DNA of 64,000 nt from Brasilonema sennae CENA114 (GTDB taxonomy: Bacteria > Cyanobacteriota > Cyanobacteriia > Cyanobacteriales > Nostocaceae): assembly GCF_006968745.1 (NCBI RefSeq), contig NZ_CP030119.1:124001-188000 (forward strand), written 5' to 3'. Below the pieces are notes generated by a model. That model was given only the letters and a program-made list of their open reading frames with translations, ran no database searches and was not told the DNA's origin. This document shows, in pieces, positions 16,186 through 24,614 of this stretch. Each line of letters begins with the position of its first letter. Within the stretch, counting starts at the first letter, position 1. The position numbers and the translations under genes were made by a program.

Positions 16186-17292
16186 TTAGGAAGGCAATTG
16201 CATTTGGCTTAAAACCCTACGCGATGCATTGAAAAACACTAATCCCAACACCATTAGCATTACCAAATCCAACCAAACCCCTGTCCACCCCGTACCCCGC
16301 ACCAATGCATCACGGGTAATGTCAATGTAATATCGGGTGGGAACCACGTTAGGTACAAGTGAAAGGGGAAAGGGAATATTGTTGAGCGGATAAATAAAAC
16401 CAGACAGCAATACGGAAGTAATAAAACCGACAAGAGAAATCCCTTGTACAGCTGCGTTCTGGTTACTGCTTCGTACCCCTATCAGCAAACCAAACAGAAC
16501 ACTATCTGTGAGAAACAGCAGCGTACCAAGCAATAAGGTAGTGGGGTCGCCTACCAAGCCAACTTGAAAAATCAATGACCCCAGTCCCATGACCACTAAT
16601 GCCTCGCTGATAGCAATCAGTAGGTAAGCCAGTCCTTTGCCGAGTAACAGCTCGGTCGCACTGATACTGGAAGCGTAGACTTGCAAGATGGTGCCTTTCT
16701 CCTTTTCCCGCACCATTGCGATCGCTGTCAGCAAGGACGGAAAAATCCACAATACCACACCATATACTCCAGGTACAATGTAAAGCGCTTCTAACCGACC
16801 GGGGTTAAACCACAAGCGAATCCGAGGTGTAATGCTGTTAGTAGTTGGCAGAAGCCCTTGCACCTGCATAAAGAAATTTGTCACTCTTCGGATGCTGTTC
16901 TTAATAACACGGGCATTGTTAACATCAGTGGCATCGATTAGCACTTGTACTACAGTACTTCTACGAGCTTGCACATCCCGGCTGAATTGAGGAGGAATAA
17001 TCACCGCTGCCTTGGCAATGCCCTTGTCGATGGCATCCCGCACCGGATCTACTCCTGACCATTGCTTGGGCACAAACTGATTAGTCGCATACAACCGCTC
17101 GATATAGCTGCCACTGAGATTTGTGCGGTCAAAATCCTGCACAATTAATGGAATATTTTTACTTTCCAACCGGATAGCAAACCCAAAAATCAACAGCGTC
17201 ATGAATGGCAACAGAAACGCTAACGCCAATGTCAGACCATCGCGGCGAAACTGTACTAATTCTTTGGCACACTGGGCAAGAATCCGTTTCAT
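16186..17292 (-). CDS. ABC-2 type efflux permease (YbhS/YhhJ-like)
   Basis: Second permease, 368 residues, of the same fold: N-terminal helix (LTLALAFLLPFMTLLIFGFA), large periplasmic loop (VLIDATDVNNARV), and the coupling motif MVREKEKGTILQVYASSISATELLLGK split across the cytoplasmic face, followed by five helices. It is only distantly similar to its neighbour, so a heteromeric channel is likely, as in E. coli YbhSR. It lies between the downstream permease and the ATPase gene in one leftward operon. Confidence 0.9.
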   Translation of the reverse strand: MKRILAQCAKELVQFRRDGLTLALAFLLPFMTLLIFGFAIRLESKNIPLIVQDFDRTNLSGSYIERLYATNQFVPKQWSGVDPVRDAIDKGIAKAAVIIPPQFSRDVQARRSTVVQVLIDATDVNNARVIKNSIRRVTNFFMQVQGLLPTTNSITPRIRLWFNPGRLEALYIVPGVYGVVLWIFPSLLTAIAMVREKEKGTILQVYASSISATELLLGKGLAYLLIAISEALVVMGLGSLIFQVGLVGDPTTLLLGTLLFLTDSVLFGLLIGVRSSNQNAAVQGISLVGFITSVLLSGFIYPLNNIPFPLSLVPNVVPTRYYIDITRDALVRGTGWTGVWLDLVMLMVLGLVFFNASRRVLSQMQLPS

Positions 17293-17364
17293 GGGGAAGT
17301 GGGGAGATGGGAAGAGAATTTGACAACTAACAACTAAAATCCAAAATCCAAAATTGTCTTAATC

Positions 17365-19383
17365 TTATGTGCGTTGTACGATACCGATGAAGGCATCTTC
17401 TAGGGAGAAAGGAATGGGGCGGAGGGAGTGAACGATGAGGTTGGTTGATTCTAGCAGCTTAAGTATTTGGGGAAGTTGTTCATTGGAGTTATCGAGGACA
17501 ACGTGTAAGCTATTGGCAAAGATGGAGACGCGCCAAGGTTCGAGGTATTGTTTGAGCAGGTTGGAGGCAGCTTGGTTCTGGTTAACGATCATTTCTATGA
17601 GTTGTCCTGGTTGCGAGGCTTTGATGAAACTGGGTGAGCCTTCGGCGACGGTTTCCCCCGCTACCATAAAGCTCATGCAGTTACACTGTTCGGCTTCTTC
17701 GAGGTAATGGGTTGTGACTAAAATAGCCGTACCATTACGGGCGAAGTCATTAATCAACTTCCAGAACTGGCGACGGGCAAGCGGGTCTACCCCTGATGTT
17801 GGCTCATCAAGAAACAAAATATCTGGTTCGTGCATTACCGAAGCACCAAAAGCAACCCGTTGCTTCCAACCACCAGGTAGCTGTCCAGTGAGCATATGTT
17901 CTTGTCCTAACAGCCCACAGGTGGCAATCACCCAATCAATCTTTTCGCGGCGTAGCTTGCGGGGTACACCGTAAACACCGCTGTAAAACTCTAGGTTTTC
18001 TAGAATTGTCAAGTCATCGTAAAGAGTAAATTTCTGGCTCATGTAGCCGATACGTCGCCGTAAGTCAGCGTTACGTAGGTTTCTTGTTTCCCCGCCCAGG
18101 GAAATTTCACCACCACTAGCTCGAAGTAATCCACACAGCATTTTGATTGTAGTGGTTTTTCCCGCCCCATTAGCGCCTAAAAGTCCAAAAATTTCCCCGT
18201 AACGCACTTCGACATTGACGCTTTTGACGGCTTGGAATTTACCAAAGGAGCGGCTAAGGTTGTGGGCATAGATGGCAATGGATGAGGAAGAGCGGGGGAG
18301 TGGAGGAGTGGGAGACTGAGGGAGTTGCTGTAACATTTCCCCCCCTTCCCCCCTCTCTCTTTTTCCCCCTCTCCCTCCTCTGTAGCGCGGAAATTGGAAA
18401 AATTGCGGTGCTGACCCCTGCTGCCGCAGACGGCTGACAAAGACGTTTTCAAGGGTGGGTTCGGTACGCTCGATACTGGGGGATGGTAACTGATGCTGTT
18501 GCAGCAGTTCGCGTACTTGGGTTTCTCCTGCTGCAACATTTTTGACCAGGACATCAAGGCGATCGCCAAATGTTTGCACATCGACGATGTTTGCTTGAGC
18601 GCTCCTTGATAGGACTTGTTCAGTCATTTCCAGGTTTGCTGTGCGGACTTCCAGGCGATGTAAACCTAAGCTGGCACGTAAGGAAGCAGGGGTACCTATC
18701 TCTTGAATTTGACCATCATACATCAATGCCACACGATGGCAGCGTTCAGCTTCGTCCAAGTAGGGCGTAGCGACGACAATTGTCATGCCCTCTGCTGACA
18801 GTGCGGCTAGCACATCCCAAAACTCCCGTCGTGAAATTGGGTCAACACCTATGGTGGGTTCATCTAGTAACAGGATTTGGGGTTGAGAAACGAGGGCACA
18901 GCAAAGTGCCAGCTTCTGTTTCATACCGCCTGAGAGTTGCCCAGCTAAGCGATCGCCAAACTGCTCCAGGTTCATCAAGCGCAGGTATTTATTGCGGCGT
19001 TTCATCAGTAAATCCTCTGACACTTGCCGCAATCCCGCCGCATAGCGCAAATTTTCATCAATGCTCAAATCCAAGTATAAAGAAAACTGCTGCGTCAGAT
19101 ACCCCGTCATCGAGCGAGCATCGCGTGGAAGCTGACCAAATATTTGCACTTCTCCAGCTGTTGCCTCCATCACACCACCCAAAATGTGAAAGGTGGTGGT
19201 CTTACCGGCACCGTCGGGACCAATCAGCCCAAACAACTCTCCTTTATGCACTGTGAAGTCAATTAAGCGGACAGCCGCTAAGCGACCATAGTGCTTGCGC
19301 AAGCCGCGAACATGGATAGCTTCAGTTGGAAAACTAGGGGTTGAGGGCAGGTTTGGGGTGTTGATTGTTACTTGTTCTTTCAT
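17365..19383 (-). CDS. Fused double ABC ATPase for the efflux system (YbhF-like)
   Basis: A 672-residue cytoplasmic protein with two nucleotide-binding domains. NBD1 has Walker A GPDGAGKTTT near 55, signature LSGGMKQ near 155 and Walker B LLLDEP. NBD2 has GANGAGKTTT near 425, a signature changed to LPGGWKQR, and LFLDEPTSGVDP. Between them (about 328-375) is a Gly/Arg/Glu- and Pro/Ser-rich linker (RYRGGRGGKRERGEGGE) coded by a polypurine/polypyrimidine tract like those in the gaps of this genome. Such a linker looks like an in-frame repeat insertion. It powers the two neighbouring permeases. Confidence 0.93.
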   Translation of the reverse strand: MKEQVTINTPNLPSTPSFPTEAIHVRGLRKHYGRLAAVRLIDFTVHKGELFGLIGPDGAGKTTTFHILGGVMEATAGEVQIFGQLPRDARSMTGYLTQQFSLYLDLSIDENLRYAAGLRQVSEDLLMKRRNKYLRLMNLEQFGDRLAGQLSGGMKQKLALCCALVSQPQILLLDEPTIGVDPISRREFWDVLAALSAEGMTIVVATPYLDEAERCHRVALMYDGQIQEIGTPASLRASLGLHRLEVRTANLEMTEQVLSRSAQANIVDVQTFGDRLDVLVKNVAAGETQVRELLQQHQLPSPSIERTEPTLENVFVSRLRQQGSAPQFFQFPRYRGGRGGKRERGEGGEMLQQLPQSPTPPLPRSSSSIAIYAHNLSRSFGKFQAVKSVNVEVRYGEIFGLLGANGAGKTTTIKMLCGLLRASGGEISLGGETRNLRNADLRRRIGYMSQKFTLYDDLTILENLEFYSGVYGVPRKLRREKIDWVIATCGLLGQEHMLTGQLPGGWKQRVAFGASVMHEPDILFLDEPTSGVDPLARRQFWKLINDFARNGTAILVTTHYLEEAEQCNCMSFMVAGETVAEGSPSFIKASQPGQLIEMIVNQNQAASNLLKQYLEPWRVSIFANSLHVVLDNSNEQLPQILKLLESTNLIVHSLRPIPFSLEDAFIGIVQRT

Positions 19384-19388
19384 CCCTT

Positions 19389-20789
19389 CTACCTTCTGCT
19401 TTCTACCTTTACCCTTCCCACTTCGCCCTTCAACAATATTTCCGCATCCGCCGGCATACCAATCTTGGCACAGGCCAGATCTCCCCCTGCGTAGGGATTA
19501 TCAGGGTTAAAACAGCCAACAGGATTCTCAACATTGATGCGAATACCGACGACTTGTCTCACCCTATCTTTTTGAAAGTAAATATTTTCGGGCGTAAACG
19601 AGGCTTGCGGATCAATGGAAATTACTTTGCCATTAAGGGGTTTGTTGGGAGCAGAATCCAGAGCGATTTTCACTGTCTGTCCCAAGCGCACTTTGCCAAT
19701 ATCCCCTTCAGGAATAAAACCTCTAAGATAAACTGTCTTGGGGTCAACCACCGTCATAATCTTGGTTTGGCTGCTGACTACCGCCCCCGGTTCCACACTG
19801 CGAGCAGTCACAACTCCATTTAGGGGACTGACGACATTCAAGTCTTTCTTTGAGTCTTTAATCTGGGTGATAATTTGCTGCTTTGATGCTGTGGCATCTT
19901 TAACCATCGCGGAGACTGATTTCACTTTCGCCTGAGCAGATTTTAGTTGGGCATAGCTGTGCTGTTTCTTTCTCATGAGCCCTTCTAACTGGGCGTTGCG
20001 AATGCTGGGGTTGAAACCTGTCGTTTCTGCTTGGGTCAAACCCCCAACTGCTGCGCTTAACTGCTCGCGAGCGGCATTTACAGCTGCCTGTCGTGCCTCT
20101 AGGGTTGCTACTGCTGTATCGAAGGTGGTTTGTGACTGGTCGAATTGCTGTTGATTAATAGCTCCTTCTTTAACCAGTTTGGCGTAGCGCTCGCGATTCA
20201 TGCCTGCTAGCTTCACTTCTGCCGCCGCCTGCTTTGCTTGTGCCTCTGCCTGTAACAGTTGTGCCCTCGCAGCTGCTACGTTAGATCGAGCCTGGTCAAT
20301 CCGACCTTGAGCATCGCCTTGCGACTGCTGCAAATTTAGCTGTGCTTCGCGAATTTGGCTTTCGACTTGCTCAATTTCGCGTTGTACTCCCTCTACATCT
20401 GAGCGTACCTGCTGTTCATCTGACTGAGCAGAGACTACCCTTGCCTGTGCTCCGCGCAGTTGCTCTTGCAGCAGTTGGTCGTTACTGTCATCCAACCTGA
20501 TTAACTCTTGCCCCTTCTTCACTGCTGCTCCTTCCCGCACAGCAATTGACTCAATTCTTCCCGAACGCTTCACTCCAATCTCCGTTTCGTAACCCTCAAT
20601 CCGTCCGCTTACCTTAAGGACATCTGCTACAGGTTGCGGCTGTAAACGCCAGACTGCAAAGCCAACACCGCTTGCAAAAACCAGCATCGGCAACAGCAAA
20701 GAAATCGGTTTCTTGCGACGCTGCTGCTTAGAGGGCTGCGCTGGAGCAGGAGTATGACCTTCTGTAGATTTCGGGGCAGTCTGAGTCAT
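19389..20789 (-). CDS. HlyD/MacA-type periplasmic adaptor (membrane fusion protein)
   Basis: A 466-residue adaptor joining the ABC exporter to an outer-membrane channel. It has one N-terminal helix (ISLLLPMLVFASGVGFAVW, about 29-47), a lipoyl half-motif (GRIESIAVREGAAVKKGQEL), a long coiled-coil hairpin rich in Gln and Ala (about 100-300), the second lipoyl half (LNVVSPLNGVVTARSVEPG), then a beta-barrel. First large gene of the efflux operon, starting 6 bases before the ATPase frame ends upstream. No outer-membrane partner is encoded nearby. It may export the product of the adjacent NRPS/PKS cluster, which is inferred from position only. Confidence 0.9.
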   Translation of the reverse strand: MTQTAPKSTEGHTPAPAQPSKQQRRKKPISLLLPMLVFASGVGFAVWRLQPQPVADVLKVSGRIEGYETEIGVKRSGRIESIAVREGAAVKKGQELIRLDDSNDQLLQEQLRGAQARVVSAQSDEQQVRSDVEGVQREIEQVESQIREAQLNLQQSQGDAQGRIDQARSNVAAARAQLLQAEAQAKQAAAEVKLAGMNRERYAKLVKEGAINQQQFDQSQTTFDTAVATLEARQAAVNAAREQLSAAVGGLTQAETTGFNPSIRNAQLEGLMRKKQHSYAQLKSAQAKVKSVSAMVKDATASKQQIITQIKDSKKDLNVVSPLNGVVTARSVEPGAVVSSQTKIMTVVDPKTVYLRGFIPEGDIGKVRLGQTVKIALDSAPNKPLNGKVISIDPQASFTPENIYFQKDRVRQVVGIRINVENPVGCFNPDNPYAGGDLACAKIGMPADAEILLKGEVGRVKVESRR

Positions 20790-20793
20790 AGTA

Positions 20794-20910
20794 TCATTTT
20801 ACATTGTTATGGACAAGCATCGACACGCTCATTTGACCCTCTTGTCCGTGCAAACGACAGTCGATGAGTTTGCCCCCGTGGGGCTGAATCAAAGTTTTGA
20901 TTTGGGACAT
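20794..20910 (-). pseudogene. Short ORF resembling the N-terminus of ATP sulfurylase
   Basis: A 38-residue leftward frame starting MSQIKTLIQPHGGKLIDC. The PHGGxLI segment is typical of the start of Sat (sulfate adenylyltransferase). The frame stops after about a tenth of a normal Sat. It ends 4 bases before the HlyD start, so its translation could couple to the efflux operon. Either a gene relic reused as a leader peptide or a chance likeness. Confidence 0.35.
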
Positions 20911-21110
20911 AATTTTATCTCGATATTGTGTTAAAGTACATGGTGTAAAAAAATTTAACGAGTCATCTGGAAAATTAGTATCATGAAACTTTATATATGA
21001 ATGCTTCCGAACTGACAGGTAAAGCTTCATAATCTGTAGTTATACGGCAATTTAGACATCCTCTTAAACACCTGTTCAAATAGCTTAAGAAGAACTCAGA
21101 ATACATCCCT

Positions 21111-21266
21111 ATAAATAAATTTAGGGGATTTAAAGTGCGGACGCCTTGTTTCATCGCACCCTCCGGGTTCGCCAGTCACCTGCGGAGGGAGACCCTCCCG
21201 CAGTGCTGGACTCACTACGTGTCTTGAAACAATTCTTTTTCTTCTTTCCATAAATAAATTTAGGGG
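21111..21266. mobile_element. Repeat insertion bounded by 17-bp direct repeats
   Basis: ATAAATAAATTTAGGGG occurs at 21,111-21,127 and again at 21,250-21,266. The 122 bases between hold a G+C-rich palindromic block (CCTGCGGAGGGAGACC, CTCCCGCAG) and an inverted TTGTTTCA/TGAAACAA pair. The long flanking duplication suggests a transposed repeat unit just outside the left end of the biosynthetic cluster. Confidence 0.55.
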
Positions 21267-21277
21267 CTTGCATCCTT

Positions 21278-22381
21278 TTACTTATTCCTATTCTGACTAC
21301 TGACTTCTGAGTCCTGAGTTCTTTCTTCGGTCACTTCCAAACAGCAGCGAGGGAAGTCTCGGTCGAATACACACCAGTCCACCTCGACACCATGAATATA
21401 CAACTCACCTAAACTTTGGAGAAGCTGTTGCCAATCAGAGATCCCCTTCCGTAACGAAGCTAGCCAAATTCCCTTGCCTGACGGTAAACATCGACGACCC
21501 ATCTCTGACAGCATAGGATCTGGACCTATCTCTACAAATATTTCATACCTTTGCTCATGCAAAACTTGTACACCTGCTAAAAATCTGACTGGCTCACGGA
21601 TATGACGACACCAGTACTCTGCTTGAGCAACCTCTTTTCCAGTCACCAGCTTCCCAGTCAAGCTGGAAATCAGACCAATATTCGGAGATGAATAATTTAC
21701 CTTGATTGCAGTTTGGGCCAAAATTTTGGCTGCTATTTGCTCAAAAATATCCAGTATTGGCTCCATCAAGGGAGAGTGAAAAGCGTGTGATACCTTCAAC
21801 CGTCGAGTTTCGATTCCCTCTGCTTCTAATGCTAATACTACTGACTGTACCGCTTCGCGCCTACCCGAAATCACAATATTCTCTGGGCTGTTAATTGCAG
21901 AAATTGAAACCTGTCCGTTATAAGCAGCTACAGCGGTTGCTACCTGTGCCTCGGATGCAAATACTGCCACCATTTGGCCACTTTGAGGCAAAGTCTGCAT
22001 CAGTCGCCCTCGTTGGGCTATCAGCTTCAGCCCATCTTCCAAGCTGAAAACTCCAGCGATGCAAGCTGCTACATACTCTCCAACGCTGTGACCCATGACT
22101 ACAGCAGGTTCTATTCCCCATGAACGCCATAACTGAGCTAGGGCATACTCTAAGGCAAATAAAGCTGGCTGAGTATAAGCAGTCTCATCTAGGGGTGAGG
22201 TGACTCCTGGATCTGGATAGATTACCGATAAAAGCGGCTGTTTCAATTCAGGGTACAGCAGTTCGTCACAGAGATCTAAAGCTTGACGAAATATCGGTTG
22301 GGTTTCATAGAGTTGGCGTCCCATGCCGATGTACTGGGAACCTTGACCAGTGAATAAAAAAGCGACTTTAGTTTTACTCAT
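21278..22381 (-). CDS. Discrete malonyl-type acyltransferase of the PKS cluster
   Basis: A 367-residue free-standing AT. It has FLFTGQGSQY at the start, the nucleophile GHSVGEYVAACIAG near residue 97, and VSHAFHSPLMEP near 200, where HAFH marks malonyl-CoA choice. The C-terminus runs on with LASLRKGISDWQQLLQSLGELY, as in AT domains cut from modular PKS, suggesting origin from an internal AT. It could serve the PKS protein at 44,187-47,030, whose own AT is dead, or proof-read or reload other modules. Last gene of the cluster, near the efflux operon. Confidence 0.88.
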   Translation of the reverse strand: MSKTKVAFLFTGQGSQYIGMGRQLYETQPIFRQALDLCDELLYPELKQPLLSVIYPDPGVTSPLDETAYTQPALFALEYALAQLWRSWGIEPAVVMGHSVGEYVAACIAGVFSLEDGLKLIAQRGRLMQTLPQSGQMVAVFASEAQVATAVAAYNGQVSISAINSPENIVISGRREAVQSVVLALEAEGIETRRLKVSHAFHSPLMEPILDIFEQIAAKILAQTAIKVNYSSPNIGLISSLTGKLVTGKEVAQAEYWCRHIREPVRFLAGVQVLHEQRYEIFVEIGPDPMLSEMGRRCLPSGKGIWLASLRKGISDWQQLLQSLGELYIHGVEVDWCVFDRDFPRCCLEVTEERTQDSEVSSQNRNK

Positions 22382-22670
22382 ATAATTTGCTACTTTACAA
22401 TGAATATATGAAGTCTTTTAGCAAGTGCATCATCTGCGAAATTGCTGTCCCAACGTCCTATTCTCTCGTTGCCCATTTTCATTGATTTAAGACAATAATG
22501 AATAAAACTAAGTTTAAGATCTTTATAGATAAGTAGGTGGGTGGAGAAATTTGTCGTTATGGCAAGGCAGAGGGCAGAGGGCAGAAGGGAAGAGGGTTTT
22601 GATTAATTTTACTTTTCTTTACATACTTCCGTTTTTTCATGCCTACTTACTTACACCCTAGTTTTCCTAT

Positions 22671-22851
22671 TGGGACTTAGACAAAAAGTAGCCAGAAAAT
22701 AACCTCAAATGTATATATAGAGGGAATTTGACATCGTTTTACCTAGTTTGTTGATATATTTGGGTTTCAGGCATTTTTGAGCCTTTGGTGTATTTCCCTT
22801 GTCCTGCATGGGTTTGGGGCTTATTTCTGCTTCAAAAATGTTTAAGTCCCG
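22671..22851 (+). mobile_element. 181-bp MITE, copy A (left of the thioesterase gene)
   Basis: The ends are TGGGACTTAGACAAAAAG and the reverse complement of CAAAAATGTTTAAGTCCCG. The 4-bp target CTAT is duplicated at 22,667-22,670 and 22,852-22,855. It is the inverted copy of 23,681-23,861, also 181 bp, with about 14 differences by eye. No coding frame. The rest of 22,382-22,670 holds only A+T-rich DNA and a short GGCAGAGGGCAGAGGG tract. Confidence 0.8.
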
Positions 22852-22879
22852 CTATCAGCTTTTTGTTAATGTTTAAGTT

Positions 22880-23623
22880 TTAAAGCTCTTGAGAAATAGC
22901 TTGAAGTAAAAGCGGCTGTGCTGTGTTGATGAAAAAGTGGTCGCCAGAAAACATTTTTATTGAGAAAGAAGCATTCGTATGTTCGCGCCATGCTTTAAGG
23001 TCATCAAGGCTAGTTTCCGGGTCCTGCAAGCCACCGAACACAGTAATTGGGAGTTCTAAGGCTGGTTTAGTAGTGTAAACATAGGCTTCATCAAGCATTA
23101 AATCTGCCCGCAGGATGGGAATAAACAACTGCATCATTTCAGGGTTTTCCAGAATTTCCTTAGGCGTACCATTAAGACGGTGCAGTTCCTGCAAAAACGC
23201 TGATTCTGGCAAAGCGTGCATGGGTGATAGATCGGGAATATGAGGTGCTTGGCGAGCAGATACAAATAAGCGAACTGGAGTTTTACCATACTCTCTACGG
23301 AGAAAGTGAGCGAGTTCAAAGCAGATCAGTGCACCCAAGCTGTGACCAAAAAAGGCGAATGGCTTGTCCAAGTATGGAAGAAGAGCTTGAGCGCATGCTT
23401 GAACGAGGGGAACAACTTGAGTGAAAGGAGCCTCCATCAATCGAGAACCCCGTCCAGGGAGTTCGATAGGACAGACTTCAACCATAATTGGTAAATTATC
23501 TTCCCAGGAACGAAAAATTAGAGCGTTGCTGCCTGCATAGGGAAAACAGAATAAACGTAGTTCCGCTTGAGGATTGTACTTGGAAGAAACGATCCAAGGG
23601 GTTTTTACGTATGAAAGTGCCAT
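22880..23623 (-). CDS. Type II thioesterase of the NRPS/PKS cluster
   Basis: Editing hydrolase of 247 residues (GrsT family) that removes stalled or wrong acyl groups from carrier proteins. It begins with LRLFCFPYAGSNALIFRSW, has the nucleophile GHSLGALICFELAHF near 94, and the catalytic His in GDHFFINTAQ near 228. GAGG precedes the ATG. The gene is bracketed by two inverted 181-bp MITE copies, which may have moved it into the cluster or isolated it from the operon transcript. Confidence 0.93.
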   Translation of the reverse strand: MALSYVKTPWIVSSKYNPQAELRLFCFPYAGSNALIFRSWEDNLPIMVEVCPIELPGRGSRLMEAPFTQVVPLVQACAQALLPYLDKPFAFFGHSLGALICFELAHFLRREYGKTPVRLFVSARQAPHIPDLSPMHALPESAFLQELHRLNGTPKEILENPEMMQLFIPILRADLMLDEAYVYTTKPALELPITVFGGLQDPETSLDDLKAWREHTNASFSIKMFSGDHFFINTAQPLLLQAISQEL

Positions 23624-23680
23624 AATACCTCGAAATGGTTGTGTTGCAAAAACTGACTTCGGTCTGGTAAAAGTTCTTAG

Positions 23681-23861
23681 TGGGACTTAAACATTTTTGA
23701 GGCAGAAATAAGCCCCAAACCTATGCAGGACAAGGGAAATACACCAAAGACTCAAAAATGTCTGAAACCCAGATATATCAAGAAACTAGGTAAAACGATG
23801 TCAAACTCCCCCTATATATAGATTTGAGGTTATTTTACGGCTACTTTTTATCTAAGTCGCA
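23681..23861 (-). mobile_element. 181-bp MITE, copy B (right of the thioesterase gene, inverted)
   Basis: Same element as 22,671-22,851 in opposite orientation. The ends are TGGGACTTAAAC and TAAGTCGCA, and the 4-bp target TTAG is duplicated at 23,677-23,680 and 23,862-23,865. Confidence 0.8.
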
Positions 23862-23867
23862 TTAGGG

Positions 23868-24134
23868 TTGTGTAACTATCACGAGCACGTCTACGTTGCT
23901 TGACTCCAAACATCCCTTCAAATAGCGTTATTTTCTGCCTGAGATCATCTACCAGGTTTTTCCAAAAACCAAGTAACTTCGCACTGAATATGTCAGGATA
24001 TCACTGAGCAGCGATCGCACAAGGGAACAACTTGCAGCCCAATTGTTGGAAGAACTCAGGAACTGGGAGTCGGGACGCAAGCCTGTGAAATTTAAGAAGA
24101 AAATGGAGCATTACCTCCAGAAAATGCACTAATG
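23868..24134. pseudogene. Coding debris, including a P450-like N-terminal fragment
   Basis: Leftward, about 23,868-24,000 reads YPDIFSAKLLGFWKNLV and then FEGMFGVKQRRRARD. The first part matches the P450 of this cluster (YPDIFTAKV, ENLV) and the DNA (near 23,979-24,006) resembles 53,231-53,260. Rightward, 24,009-24,134 reads EQLAAQLLEELRNWESGRK and ends QKMH. Both lack starts. They look like relics of rearranged genes. Confidence 0.35.
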
Positions 24135-24151
24135 CCAACTCCTCAATTAAC

Positions 24152-24592
24152 CTAACACTGACCGTTTGAGAGACGCTCCCAAACAATATGGGCAACTTGC
24201 TGCTTACCGTTCATTGGAAAGGAAGGCGTACTGAACAATAGCCTATTGCCTTTAAATTTAAAAAAGCGTTCTTGGTCTACACCAACTAAGTTAGGATACA
24301 GGCTGGCTTCAATGTGATGAATCACTTTGTTAGCCTGGATTTCATACTTACCGCAATAGGCGAGGTAAGTCTGAACTGCTGTTGCCTGTTCCTCTATGCT
24401 TACTGCTGCAATATCTTGAGATGTAAACTTGAAGCGGTTGGCTCTCATGAGAGTTGCAGACATATATCCGTCAGAAGTGTAAATGAGGTAGCCAATTGCA
24501 TCTTTACCGTATGGGTAACTTACCTGCTCATCAGTATCTCTGTATTCACAAGATACTAGTCGCCAAGTTCCTATCAGTTGATTGTTTAGCAT
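24152..24592 (-). CDS. Lipocalin-like domain protein
   Basis: A 146-residue protein of the Lipocalin_5 type: LIGTWRLVSCEYRDTD at the N-terminus, GYLIYTSDGYMSATLMR near 43, HHIEASLYPNLVGVDQERFF, and a closing IVWERL strand. Such proteins occur in polyketide clusters, where some act as cyclases or ligand carriers; the role here is not known. The ATG at 24,592 starts the domain, while a longer frame overlaps the PKS stop and needs a TTG. There is no strong Shine-Dalgarno, and it may be translationally coupled to the PKS gene that ends at 24,615. Confidence 0.75.
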   Translation of the reverse strand: MLNNQLIGTWRLVSCEYRDTDEQVSYPYGKDAIGYLIYTSDGYMSATLMRANRFKFTSQDIAAVSIEEQATAVQTYLAYCGKYEIQANKVIHHIEASLYPNLVGVDQERFFKFKGNRLLFSTPSFPMNGKQQVAHIVWERLSNGQC

Positions 24593-24614
24593 AGCACATA
24601 CCGAAAATTTGCGT

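Noticed and set aside
24001..24195. 64-residue leftward frame upstream of the thioesterase
   Set aside because: It runs across the end of the lipocalin-like gene in another frame and lacks a ribosome site; the opposite-strand fragment looks more protein-like.
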